Of a stretch of 64,000 bases of DNA, positions 1 to 13,700 are shown piece after piece. Positions within the stretch are counted from its first letter, which is position 1. Each line of letters opens with the position of its first letter. The position numbers and the translations under genes are program-made. The stretch spans positions 150,294-214,293 of the forward strand of contig JAOVVO010000056.1 of the NCBI GenBank assembly GCA_028564675.1. Reading direction: 5' to 3'. The notes under the pieces were generated by a model, which saw only the letters and a list, made by a program, of their open reading frames with translations, did not search any database and was not told the DNA's origin. This stretch comes from Onchocerca lupi. Lineage: Eukaryota > Nematoda > Chromadorea > Rhabditida > Onchocercidae.

Positions 1-2943
1 CTAATTGCGTACCAGCTAATCATATCATTTCAGCACTTCGAATAAATAAATATTAGAAATGAAGTGAATTTTAAATTTAACAAATATAAATTCTTCATCT
101 CTGAATGCTTTTGTTACAGCAATCAAGAGATGTGAATTATGTTGAAAATATTTTGCAGTTCAAGAAATTCATTTCTTAATCCTGAAAGAGTTTGTTTTTC
201 TTTGTGCTTCTTATATAATAGACAAATTTCAGCAGTGATATATTCATTTTCATCTGAAATATGCAGATTTAAAGCAATAAATCATTGACGGCGTTTCAAA
301 AATAAGATATACGAGAACTTATCACATGTTTTGTCATAAAAATGCATGCAAGATAAGCAGCTTACCTAACCGAATTTAAGTATTTTCTAAGGTGATTACG
401 GTCGCTGTGTTGCAGAATATTGGAGATAGCATAATTTAGTCATTTAGTTTTTGGTAAATAATTGTCAAATTTTAGCTGAAATGACTGTATTATTAATTTG
501 TTTAGAATTAACAGACTGCTATCTAATGAAATGATTGAAAATAAATAATTTATAAATACAATTGTAAGAAGTTATAACATTCATTTCTTGCTGGCACAAT
601 ATTTCACTGCAAGTAGTAAAAGAATTTTAATTCATGGATCTTATACAGTGGACATCTTCGTAATCATACATATGTCTCTCTTTGCTATCTATTTGGTTAA
701 CAATTAAGAAGTACATTCGGAGATTCAGTCGTAGAACAAATATCAATAAAAAAGCTGGTTAGGATATTTTATTGATGTATATAGGATCGGGTCATTCACG
801 AGTCATGAAACGACTTATGTAATCTCCAGTAATTGGCCAACTTCCCCATAAATTCCCTTCTAAATATAGCCTGATTTATGTAAAAGCAAATGTTGCAAAG
901 AAGAGGCGGAAAAACGGGAAGAGGAAGGTAAAGAAATTCTCAAAGATCAGAAGTTAGCTTCAATAAATTATGAGGCATGTATCAGTCATGCATCAAGCAT
1001 AATTTTATTTCAGATTACAATAAGTTCCTTCAAACCACCTTAATGCTTAATATTGTATATTCCTCATTTTTGAATTTAGGCTTAAAATAAAGCTTGATAA
1101 TTCTGGCCACTCTTTTCCCCATCTTCCATTCCTGCTCCTTTTCTCTTTATTTAGCAGGACCCAAATTCAGAACGGCCCCTTAAGCTTCCGACTTAATACT
1201 GCAAACACAATTCGATGAGAAATAGCAAAAGTTCTTAAACAATTACTCAGCATTATCATTAGCAAAAAGAAAATGAAAAAAAACCATGATCATCATCATA
1301 TAACAATACGAGGCAAAAAACACTCAAAATTTATTACGTTGCGTTAGTGCGGCACACAGTTCAAAACCGAGTTTAAGACCGATTAAGTACAGTAATAAAT
1401 CTCAATCTTGGTCACTGAATATTCATGAATTTCATTAGCTAATTGCTCTTGTATTATGTTTGATTTTACTTCTGGTTTACTTGATAAGGTCCTTTTCAGT
1501 TTTAAAACATAATCTTTCCATTCGTTTTCAGATAAACGATATTATTTTCTCTCTTATTTGGAATAGATATTACTTGCTTTCAATAAACAAGAACAAAAAT
1601 ATAAATATAAACACAAACATCATTACAACTGCTTCTCACTATTTTTAGTATAAATGCCATAACTGTTCAAATCAAGAAGTATTTTCCTTCCACGAAATAT
1701 TTGATATGCTATGAATTCGATACAAAAGTGTTTCAACTAGACAGGTCATTTTATATTATAAGCCAATACTTTCTTCAATAGAATCAAAAAGAATTGATAT
1801 TTCAAAGAAGCCCTTCCAATTTTTAAAAATCCTTCAGAAATTTACGGTTATTTTAACCCTTTTCACAGAGACAATAAAAAAGACTAATAAAAAAATCAAT
1901 TTTGGAAAATGAACAAGGAATCAAAAAGGAATTACTATGAAAAAAATAAAGACATCTGCTGTAAAAAGCAACAATAATAAGAAACTAATGAAAATCAAAG
2001 AATAATGAATGGAGAACACCATATACAACATATATTAAAAAAAAAAAAAAAAGAAAAAAAAGAAGAAAACAATATAAACATTATGTTTGCACGTCACAGA
2101 AATAAAGAAGTATGACAAGATCACTATCCTACAACTCATATCAATGTTTGATGAAGAACACAGAGTATATTGTGTAGTAAATTTCACAGCATATTAATTT
2201 TTTCTTATCTAGAAAAATAAATATAACATCGAAAGAGCCATCAATGAAAAAAAGAGATTCATGCGATGATATCAAAAATTTCTGATGTCAGCTGGAACAA
2301 CTGTTCAAAATTAGAATTAAAAAATGATAAGAATAAATATAACTAATCTTTTTGGTAAAGTAAGTTGAGCACATATATGATAAATAAACATTTAGCAACA
2401 ACATACCTCTTCATTTCATTCACCATTCAGTTTTATAGAAGTGCCTGAAAAACCAGTTTCAATAACCAAACTATCTACTAAAAAATTATTGTATATTGAA
2501 TAGCTGGTGAATAAATCACAAGAATAACCAGAAACTTCGCACAGCCGACATATATTTGTTATATTAAATCATCCTTGGATTATGCTAACATTGTTTCAAA
2601 GGATATATATAAACTAATCAGACTTACACAGGAATAAAATATAATTTCTTCCATATCTTCAAATAATGGATAATTGCGGTTTTTAAACGGTTTCAGCTTC
2701 TTAAATTGTAGCTATTCTGCTGACTGCCTTATCCATTACCTGGTAAACGTCCCAGCATCTTAAAAAGTATCTCAGGACATAATGAAATATAAAATTGATT
2801 TTCGCACCTCAATCTAAAAACTCAGTAAACGGTGATCAACTTATGATGATGATGTTGTAATAGTGAAGTAAAACATGAAATTCGAAACATAACAAAAATT
2901 ATTACTCGGAAGGAATAGAGGAAACGAATGAATAATAATAGCT
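1..2943. other. non-coding flank, no gene recognised
   Basis: AT-rich sequence with short homopolymer runs (an A-rich run lies around 2037-2070). I found no frame with recognisable protein similarity and no plausible exon chain. The part just left of 2944 should hold the 3' UTR of the minus-strand acetyltransferase gene. I could not place its polyadenylation site. Confidence 0.6.
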
Positions 2944-5900
2944 CTACACTTCGGGTTTTGTATCAGGAAGTTCTGGATATATATCCAAATATGGGAAAGC
3001 TTTCTGGCATAGTTTCCGGGCAATCTCAGCCAAATCATATCCTGCTTTATAATACAAAGTTCTAGGTGCGTTGAACTTGAAACAATTGTTAAATAATCTT
3101 CGTAGATCGGCAACGAATAGTCTTTCCTGTAAACAAAAATCATGAAACCATGTTTGATACCAAATTTTAAGCTAAAATACAGCATTATAATTTAATATAA
3201 AATGTTAAGACACTGCGAAAAACTCGCAATTATGTAACTGAAATATAATGAAAGACTTACATGCACATAGTACTTGGCCCTGCAGCGCTCATTCATCGTT
3301 TTCAAATCAGTAGGAAATTTGATGTAACCATAGTATTCCGGGACTTCATCAGCATTTACTGGTTTTAGAAATGGCCAGGACGATTTGTCAACCCTCAGTT
3401 TATGAAGGATGCTTCGAATTTTGTGCTCAAGTTCTTCATGCGGCACGAACTCATCTTCACATTGTTCTAACCCAGGCAATTCGGTATATGGAACTAATGA
3501 TCCTTCTAAAAATTATTTTCGAAAGTACAGAATTCGTATAGAATGTTGTGAAATATTTTGCAACCTTCTTTTCTCAAACTTCTGGAGATTATAACGCGCT
3601 GGATGGAGCTAAATGCTGACATTAATGACCACATTGTGTTAAAATCCAAATCATAATGATAACTAAAAAATTCATCATGATAATTTGTACTTTACTATTC
3701 TAAGAAATAGTGCTTTGATAAGCATAAACTACAAAGACACAAAATACATGAAAATTAAACCATGCCACTGAAAGACGTTTTCAATTCCTGGACACTTTTT
3801 CTCTTCCTCGAAAAAACTTTCTTTCACAGCATTTCGATAAAGATCATAAAGGCGTCTAAAGCACACCGCAAAGTTTGTGTAAACTATCCTGAAAATTATG
3901 TATAACTACATGATTTGTTATAAGGATCAACTTTTCTTTTTTTGATAATTGATTCAGTGAAATACATTAGTTTGAAACGTTGGTAAAACGGTTAATGCAT
4001 ACCATGGATGTAACTGGCAGCCCATTAGCGTTGCCCCTTCGTAGTCTTTGATGTAACCATGATATTGTTTCTTATCCATTGTTATTTTTTCGGAAAAGCC
4101 CTGTTTTTTGAAGTAACCAACAGCAAATTCATCTGCATATGTCAAGAAGTGATATATATGACACGCCCCCACATGATAATCTTTTAAATGATTCATCAAA
4201 CGAGTGCCATAACCTTTTACCTAAAAATTCTACTCCTTTATCACCGAAAAATTAACAAAAATATTACTTAACAACATTGAAATAACCTGTTCATTTGCAG
4301 TTACAGCACAAAATACGATTTCGATAAACCCTTGTACTGGAAATTGCCTAAAGCAAATACCTCCGATCACGCCTCGCTCTGAAAATGAATCCAAATATCC
4401 AGAAATGTTTGTGGGAAAGCAATATCAAAATAAGAGTAGAAAAAATACAATACTCAATGTATTCTTGATATAAAAACTGTTAATAATATGACAGGCAACC
4501 TTTTTTGACGATGACCAAATTTTTGTGACGATTATCGAAAACAAGCCTCGTGATATACTCTTTAGGCATGCGAGGCAATTGTGTGCTGAACAAACACTGA
4601 AGCTGCAACAACCATGTCAACTTTTGACGGCTCTGATCAGCGTCAAAATTATTTGAAATTACATGGAAAGAAATGATACCATTACATTCCTGAAATTAGA
4701 TATTCCAATCCAAGTGTCAATACTCAAATAATCCTCAATCTCCAATAAAATGACAAGTTTTACAAATCATATATGATAAAAAATTAACATTTCTGCTGAA
4801 GTTTAGAGGGAAGTTAAAGGCCTAACAAAAAGAAAAAAAAGATTAGTGGCAGAACGAAAAATAAATCCAACATTACTTCCAGTCGCGATACTTCACTCCT
4901 AGCAACGTCTACTTCAAAAGCATCCATTTTATGCACCAGAGGTTTCGACATTTTATATGTTAATTCCATGCGAGCAATGAACCGCACCATTAACGACTCA
5001 TCAATCTCAGGTTTCAATTCAAGATGCATGCTTGAATTTGATTGTTCAGATACTAAAATAACCAAAAGAGAAATCAAATATGAGAGCAATATAGGATTCA
5101 CATGAAATTTAACTAATTTTGAAAATATGTCGGTAATGTTCTACCAACATCTGTTTTATTAATATAATTCCATAAAAAAATCAACATTAAAGTTAAAATG
5201 AAAGTTGTGCTAAAAAAAAAGAAAAAAAAACCTCGAATGGGAAGATCTGTTTCAAAGAAATTTGTGGTTATGTGTGCATGAGGCTCGGTGGCCCAAACGG
5301 AATATCCTCGTTTGAAAGTAGGACAAGGAACTTCGTCCGGAAAAGTAAATAATACCGATGGGTCCATCAAAGAATCACAACAATTTAAATTTTTTCCTAA
5401 CTCGGATGCAAAATCAATTAGTTTTCCAATGACCTGTAAAAGGCATTGATTAAAAGTATTGATTAACGACTAGTAAAAAAAAACCAACAATATGTTAACT
5501 GCAAGGTCTATGAAGCTTTTTGCCTTTCGATTAAGCGATACAAAATTCGTTAAAACAAACCTGATCATTCACAAAACTAATACGCTCTTTCACATCAATC
5601 ATGAAAAATGGAAGTAAAATTGTTAAAAATTTGCGACCAAATATCTTAATAACATAGTATGGTCGAAGTGACTCATGCTTTTTGGGTAAGGAACAAAATC
5701 GCAACCATCTTGCATAAATGATACGATAAGATAACAAATTCGAGCACGATGCTAAAAAAAAAAAAATTTTTACGGATTAATCAACAACAATTTGAGCAAT
5801 TTTTCAATATCGAACATATTTGAGTGCAGAGAGGAAAATGAGTTGTTTTTTCTGCTGACATATCTTCCTGATTCTCATTAACATGATATCGAAATGAACT

Positions 5901-7278
5901 ACAACAAGTTCAAAAGAAGTATAAGTGCTCTTAACAGTTTTTTGAAAATTAGGTGTTTTTTCTTACATTTTTCCTGCATTACTCTTGGAGGCGGTATGTT
6001 CCAGTCATTTATTGAACGTAAAAAAGTTGATGCTGTTTCTACAGTACTTTCTAGTTCCCTGAAATTTGCTTTATGTTAACTTCATGAAAAAATATGTTGA
6101 AATTGTTACAAAAAAGTAGATAAAAACATAAGTAAACTCCTCAAAAGGATTAGTTCTAAAATTTTTTACAATAGATAGCATTTTATGTTTACCTCCTGTA
6201 GGGACCTGATAAACCGAAACTAGTATTAAAAAAAAAAAAAGAAAAAAACAGTACAGAAGAAAAAAGCGACAGCAATTAAAGCAAGCTGTTCTCCTAGACC
6301 CCTTGATACAAAATTTTTTTTGGGGTAAGACCTAACAGACAAGCTACAATATTACTTTTGTTCCTCTCCACTTTTTTTGACAACGAAATTCAAAACAATG
6401 TCTTCAATTGATATAGGTTCAAATGGTGGAAAGCCAAATGAACATGTAATTAAATCTTCACAATTGCCATTGCTGATCACTTTCGTCAAAGCTCTCTGAG
6501 TTTGCTGAACAATCTGCAAATATTAACATTTTCATTAAATAATCAGCAAATTTTGCTTAGCAAATAGTCTTTACGCTTCCCTGAGCTAAATAAATCACTG
6601 CAAGAACTCTTGATAATTTGGACCATTTCAATCATTGAAGAAATAATAAAATCATTAAGACATTTTAAATTTATTCTACATGCCTGAAGAATTTCAGAAG
6701 ACTCATCTCCGATAAGCCTTCCCTGCATTTTCTCTGCATCTGACATCATCAACAATAACTTTCTAATATCATCGTTTTTCTTTTCTCGCAACTTGTCTAA
6801 ATGTCTTCCTGTAAAGTACAGTAAGTGATATCAGGCAGAAGTTGACGAAAAAAAAGTTTCGTAAGAGATTGCCCATGTTCTGCAGTATCCTAGATATTTC
6901 GTTAATTCGTCTCCCAATGAAAATGTGACTGCATGTCGGTGCATCAATATGGTGGCTTCACCATGCCATCCGTCTATTCACTCCATTAATTTCATGTTAT
7001 AAAAAGTTAAGATTAGAAACTGTGTAAGTCAGTAAGTCGGCATTTTGTCCTTTACTTATTATTTAAAAAAGTGTAAACAAACCAAGAGAATGTTTGCATG
7101 TTTCACAAGGTGTTGAAAAGAGTACATCATCAAGAAAAGCATTAGTTATCACGTATGGATTCTCACTATTACACATTAATTTCCAACCACGACAGTGACA
7201 CAGAGAGCATTTTGTGTGCATCGCTAGTTTTTTCCAACTTTTTTCATCTAACAGTTCGCCTTCCGGCAATAATTTCAT
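2944..7278 (-). CDS. pcaf-1: GCN5/PCAF-type histone acetyltransferase (13 exons)
   Basis: Lysine acetyltransferase of the GCN5/PCAF (KAT2) family, the catalytic subunit of SAGA/ATAC-type nuclear coactivators, using acetyl-CoA on histone H3. Exons (high to low): 7278-7083, 6808-6575, 6513-6356, 6058-5967, 5751-5561, 5433-5232, 5052-4877, 4689-4500, 4378-4287, 4220-4003, 3888-3761, 3505-3261, 3126-2944. About 767 residues against about 810-840 in vertebrate PCAF/GCN5. Order: PCAF_N domain (about 1-350, starting with a Cys-rich segment with CSLCHCRGW), acetyltransferase (about 417-600) with LPRMPKEYITRLVFD, catalytic Glu in EIVFCAVT and the acetyl-CoA loop QVKGYGTRLMNH, then bromodomain (about 640-767) with SWPFLKPV and the asparagine in LFNNC. 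All junction phases agree except exon 2 to exon 3, which I could not join in frame. The ATG at 7278 is the first in-frame Met, so an upstream exon is possible. Confidence 0.93.
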
Positions 7279-7755
7279 GTCGCTAGAAAATATCACGATT
7301 AAGGTTCAAATATGGCAGAATAAGACAAACAAATTCGAAAATGAACAGCCATTCGTCCGACCTGAAATCTCAGTCAGACGTTCGACCTGGAATTCCAGTC
7401 AAACGATTCAAAATGTACCATCATCTCATTCTCTCTGCACATCGCATGCTTTATCACATACAGAACAAAGCCAACGGTCGCTACAAGACAATCCAACTAA
7501 TCACAATCGGTGACTTAATTAATAAAAACAATTCTGCTGCAACTGTCATATAGATCTTCAAAAGAGTTCCTTTATATTGTGAGTTCTGCGATGAATGAGA
7601 TTCATATATCAGCGGAAATTAAAGTGGACTGGGAGATTTTCTGTAGTTTAAACGCATTTGTGAATCTCGATCTGATCGATGATTTTTAGGGAGTTAGAAT
7701 TAAGGAATTTCTGAAATGTTAATTCCAATTTTACAGGCGTATATTACAGGTGCGG
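7279..7755. promoter_or_regulatory. shared divergent promoter region
   Basis: About 480 bp separate the first ATG of the minus-strand acetyltransferase gene (7278) from the first ATG of the plus-strand SNF2 gene (7756), so both must start transcription here or use upstream exons here. An AG directly before the SNF2 start region (TTTTACAG at 7730-7737) could be a trans-splice or cis-splice acceptor. I see no clear TATA box. The short open frames in this gap have no recognisable similarity. Confidence 0.5.
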
Positions 7756-10700
7756 ATGGAAGAAAATGGAATGAAAACGAAGCTTGAAGTAGAATTGATC
7801 AAAGATGAGAATCCAGTGGAGTCACTGACTAAAAATAATAGTGCCGATGATCTTATTTCCCTAACTTTACCTACTCAGACACGTTCGAACAAAAGAAAGC
7901 ATATCAGGTTTCCATTCGTCTGTTAATTTTGTCAGAATTCGTTCCACAATTTTTATAATTTAAATAATTGATACGTTCGAAATAACTGTTATAATTATTA
8001 TATGAGCAATTTTTAAACGTTTGAACATTATATTGCCTTCAGAAATGGAAAATTACACTTTGTTTGCATTACATTTTAGGACAGATTTTGATGAAATAAA
8101 AGTATCATCCGATGCAGCTGAAGCTCAGAGAAGAGAAAGAGAACGGCTGGAACGTCTGTCTAAAATATATGAATCGGAAGTCGGTAACTTGGTAGAAACA
8201 GAGTGCAAAGAAGGATTGAATGCCGTTGGGCATTCATATATGAAATTGGAGCCTGTATCAAAGTGTCTAAAAGCATCGTCTTTGACTGATGTGAAACCCT
8301 CAACGTCTTTTATGAATGATGATGTAATAGAATTAAGTAGTGATGAGGATTCCGATGTCGACTGTCATCCACTTGGTTTGTCTGGAAATTTCGTAGTTTT
8401 TTTTTCTTTTTTTTTTTTTTTTGTAGTAAAATCTGCATGTGCATTTTTTATTGATTCAAATTTGCATATCAGAAATTAACACCATTTGATTTTCTCTCAC
8501 AGTGCATTATTCTGCAAGTCATAAATGATGTCGAACGGTTCTTATAAGAATCGAAGTTTTAGTGATTTCCATCCTTATTTATATGATGGAACTTCAGAAG
8601 AAAGTGGAGGTAACTGTTTCGAAGCAATGATCCTCGAAAATTTTGCTCTAAACTCGAATTGTTACATGCTAGGTTTTCCTATCTTTTTTTAAACATTTTG
8701 CCGCTAAAGTTTTCTCAAGTAGAAATTTTCTAGGTCTAATTCAACCATTACCATTACGCCGACGATCACCATTATACAGGGTATATTCGTATATTCTCCT
8801 GACCGTTTTTTCTTTTTCTATTTTTTTTTCAAATTTTTATGTAGCGTTTTGGAAAGATTTTTTATCGAAAAAATGCAGGTATTGCATGAAGACATGACCG
8901 ATGAATTGCATCGTGTTGAACGTGAAAGACTATGTAAAAAACTGTTTACGGAGGAGGAACTTGAAAGTAAGAAGTTAATGGGAGGCCGATTGCTTGTGAA
9001 TCCCGGAAAGGCATCTGATGAACCCGATGTCTATGTCCCTTTTCATCTCAATGATGTTCTTCAGCCGCATCAGCTGGGTGGCATACGGTTCATGTTAGTT
9101 TTTTATTTCTTTATTTGACTAGAGCTTCTTGTGCGCATTTTATTATAGAGATGGATTTTATTCCCAACTTCTAATAGTTACAAAGGAAAAGGTAAAAAAT
9201 TGTTTTGTTAAAAAAACTGAATAAAACTATAAATCAAAAATTTTGATTCAGCTTGATAGATCTGTCTTTCCTATGTTCGTTTATACATTTCAAACCGTGA
9301 ACTACAGGTACGGCAATATCATCGAAAGTGTGAGAGATTATGGGAAATCTCCTGGTTTTGGATGTATTTTGGCACATGCAATGGGATTAGGAAAAACGAT
9401 TCAGGTAATTATTTTGACTTGAAGAATTGCAAATTTTGAGGAATAATAAAGCAAGCAGAAAATTTCTTTCAGATAATTGCATTTATGGACATTTTTGTTC
9501 GCACGACAAATGCAAAAAAAATGTTGATCATTGTGCCGGTAAATACGATACAGAATTGGTACTCCGAATTTGAAAAATGGTTGCCTGAGTGAGTTCTTTT
9601 CATTGCTTTCTCATGAAATTATTCTATTTCTTATTGACCTTCTTCTATCTTTTTCGATAATCCCTTTTTTCTTTTTTAAGTGACTTAAAATTCCATATTT
9701 ATTTGTTGCTACTGTCCTGTTTCTTTTTTTTACTTTTCATTTAGTTTCTATTCTTTTATTTTTTAGTTAGGGATTAATAAATCGTGGCATTGTTATCATT
9801 TTATTCTATTTTTTCATCACTTCCGAAGGCCGAAATCTGTGTTGAGTTGTAAGTTGCATCGATGACTAATTTTTTGTTGTTATTTATTGTAAAACATTGA
9901 TATAGATATTGGTATAGAAATCGGCTGTTTGAATTGACCTGTGGTCAGAAGTAAGAAATAATCGGCTACAAATTAAGTGATGTTTAGTAATTCCTTATTT
10001 GCTATAACGAACGATGAATAATGATATTTAGTGAATAAGAAAAGCTGTAGAAGCTATATATGAACATCATCATAATGGTAAAATTTATTTATTTTGCTGG
10101 TTATCTTTTGAACTCATTGTTTTTTAATTTGTTCAAGTAAATCTTGTATAAAATTTTTTTTCCAGCAGAGTCACTGAAGCAGGAGAAAACATACGTCCAT
10201 TCATAGTTTGGCTTCTTGGTGATGCAGTAAAAACAAATGGACAACGCGCAGAATTAATACGTTTGTTTTTAAATATTTTAAGCGATGTCGAATCGGTGTT
10301 AAAGGATGTAGGGCAGTTTTGTTGTATTGAAATCTGTTATGATATAAAAATTAGTTTTCGGTTATGAAATGTTGAAGAAAACATCAGCGACACAGTAGCT
10401 GGTAAAGAGTAAATCTGTGAAGAAATATGGAAGTGCTGCAAAGTAACTACTTGGGAAGTGGAAGTATTTAGTGTGGTATGAGTTTTTTCTTTTTTTAGCT
10501 TGTAAAAATTAAAAGGTTGTAGTGCTGGCAGTGCTGATTTCATGATTTTTTTTTTTTTTTCTTTTTTTTTCGTGGGGAAGGTGAGAGCTATGTACGGATT
10601 TCTATGAATTCTAGTGATATTCAGAAAAATGGCACACAAAAGGAGGAGTTCTATTAATTGGTTATGACATGTTTCGTTTACTGGTACAAATAAAACCGAA

Positions 10701-13700
10701 AAAAAGAATCCCTGCAAAATCCAATAAAAAAATGGAGGAAATAGTTGATTTGGAAAAGGAAGAATTGGATGCAATAGCTCTATGTGGTAGGCGTTTATTG
10801 CTTATAAGGTTTTTTCTGGAATATTATTTATAATTAATGATGAGCTGCCAGCTAGTTTACTTTGCAGCGGCTCGAGAAGCTTTATTGGATCCTGGTCCTG
10901 ATTTGGTCGTGTGTGACGAGGGTCATCGTATAAAAAATGAAAGGACGGGCATAGCAGCAGCTTTAAGTGCTATAAAGACAAGGTAGTCTATGAAAGATTT
11001 GCGAAAGGTGATAAAGAACATACCACTAAGCGAGATCAAGATTAATAGTTTCAGCGCTTCTTCTCTTAAAAATAAGAAAATGAAGTATTTGGCAAAAATG
11101 ATTTAGGTCATTAAAGTTTCTTCCGTATTTGAACTTCTTTCTCAAAAAAAGTTTCGGTTTGGAAAATTGCCGTACAGATTATTAGCATACAAATACATTA
11201 TACAATTCATTTCCTGATGATGTCAAAATCCATACACACCATGTGCAGAAATCTCCCAAATAAGAATTGATCATCAAATGATCCTATATAACACATTGGC
11301 TAACAGAGTTTTCATGAATACTAGAGTTATCAAATGTTTCTTGTGAGCCTAATTCTCTATCCTCTTTTCAGATTGATATGAAACATTTTTTCAGGCGTCG
11401 GATTGTGTTAACGGGTTATCCCTTGCAGAATAATTTGATGGAATATTATTGTATGGTGGATTTTGTAAGACCTCATTATTTGGGTTCGAAGAAAGAGTTC
11501 AGCGTTATGTTTGAAAAGCCAATAAAGAATGGACTCTGTATTGACTCTACACCATCAGATCTCAAAATCGCTCGTCAACGAACTCATATCCTGGTTGAAT
11601 TATTGAAAGGATTTGTACAACGGTATCAGTTCAAATTTTTGTTCTTTTCATTCTTATAAATGCGTCTGTTTTACAATATGCAGAGGAAAAACACAAAATT
11701 TCAGGCGAACACATCATTTGTTGAAAAATATACTCCCTCCGAGTTACGAATTCGTTGTATTACTCCGGAAAAGTCCAATACAGAGAATGCTATACCGAGC
11801 ATTCTTGCAGTATGCACAGAATGAAATTAGCATTAGCGGAACTGCGGTCTTCAATCCACTTAAGGCATTCGCTGTTTGTTCAAAGGTTTATTTGCTTCAT
11901 TTGTATTTATATTTTATAGTTTTCTTATTTCTGAAATATACCGTATTTTCTGAAAATTTCATGCACCACGTAAAGTTTCAAGAAGATTAATTGCATAATA
12001 TTACTTTCATTAAAGTTCATTAAAGATTTGGAATCATCCAGACATTTTGTATGAAGTTTTTCAAAAAAGGAAAACTGAATGTGAAAGTGAAATCAATGAA
12101 AGAAATTCGCAACTCGCAGCAACAGAAGCAGTTACAGATGATATAACGGGTAAGGCGTGTTTTACTGGCAAGTATTTGTAATTAGACTAAATCCTTTGAT
12201 GTTCATTGTTAGATAAATCCAAAAATACTTCAGATTCAGCTTTATCGCTTGCTTTAATTGATTCGTCAACGTTGCCTACTGTATTAAACGACCCAACAAC
12301 ATTACAGTCTTCGCTAGATAGCTTCAACTATGACAATAAATCTTTTTTTGACGAAAAATTCTCTGCTGATGATTTGGATACAATTTTGCAAGACACTGGG
12401 GGTGTATGTCCAGCAACGGACTATACATCTCAAATAGCGCCATGTATGTTATCACCGATTGGTTCCTAAGCTAAAATTTTATGTTTGTCTATGTTGGAAA
12501 AAATTTTGACATTATATATATAATTCTGTTCAGTACTTATCGTTTCTGGCTTCTTGCTGCTGAGATATGTGAATTTTTTAAGCTTTTTCTGCGAATGACA
12601 ATGCGATTGTGGATCACTCCGTTACGAATGGAATTTCTAATAAAATGGGCGTTCGTTCGAAACACACTACTATCACTAATGCTTTACTTGAGGAACTTAA
12701 TCTTGACAGGGAAATTAAATACGACTGGGTAATCTTAGATTGCTTTGGGTGTGTGTAAAGTCTAAATTTGTGAAGATAGTAGTATTGGAATCTTTAAGTT
12801 CATTAAATTTGACAGTTTGCGTAAGGATAATCTTTTTTGTAATTCTTTATTATTCAAATCATAAATATATCGTTTTAGGCTACATTTGCTCTTCACGGAT
12901 ATAAACCTGGTGTTTTGGAAAATGGTTATAAAATGGTAGTATCATTAGCTCTCATTGAGCAGGCCGTGATGAGTGGTGAAAAGGTGTTACTCTTCAGGTA
13001 TTTTTAGAATTTCATCAAACAAAATTTTTTTTAGCAAGATTGAACCTTTTTTTGTTTTCTGCTAAAAGATTTTCCTTAATTATTTAGCAGCAAACTTGAC
13101 TGCTTGTTATATGTTTCATTCCTACGATTTTAGTCAGAGTCTGCTTACTCTCAACCAGATTGAACGATTTCTTGAAACATCGAGCTGTGTAACTGTTGAT
13201 GCTAAAAAACTTCGCTGGAAAAGGAACACCAATTACTATCGTTAGTTTCTGCGTTACTAAAAGTCGAAATTTTGATGATTAGATGCACCTTATTCATAAT
13301 ATTTGAGAAACACAGTTTTCCGGTGAAATGTTTAAACCGTTGAAAAGATATAATTTCAGGTTTTGATGGGTCAACTACAGCCACAGAAAGAGAAAAACTG
13401 ATAACTCGCTTCAATCAAGATTCTAATATCTTCCTCTTTCTCATATCAACTCGGGCTGGCTCACTTGGAATAAATCTTGTGAGTCTTCATAATTATTTTT
13501 TTCAGGAGCTTCAGTCTTTTAATGTTAAAAGTCTACAGTCTATGTCTCAAATGAGAATGATTCTAATATCGTATGAAATGTATCTTTGTAATTATTCTTT
13601 TCATTTGTTTGCTCTAAAAACGTGGTTTTTTAAAGGTTTCTGCAAGTCGTGTTATTATTTTTGATGTTTCTTGGAATCCTTGTCACGATGCGCAAGCCGT

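Noticed and set aside
3508..3610. Possible extra exon of the acetyltransferase gene in the intron before the bromodomain.
   Set aside because: Direct joining of 3761 to 3505 restores the frame and family sequence (…WHEGSLVPYTELPGL), so no extra exon is needed.
10337..10774. Minus-strand 145-codon frame overlapping the SNF2 gene.
   Set aside because: It is antisense to a conserved SNF2 exon (10625-10786) and its flanking intron, with low complexity (poly-Lys and Phe runs).
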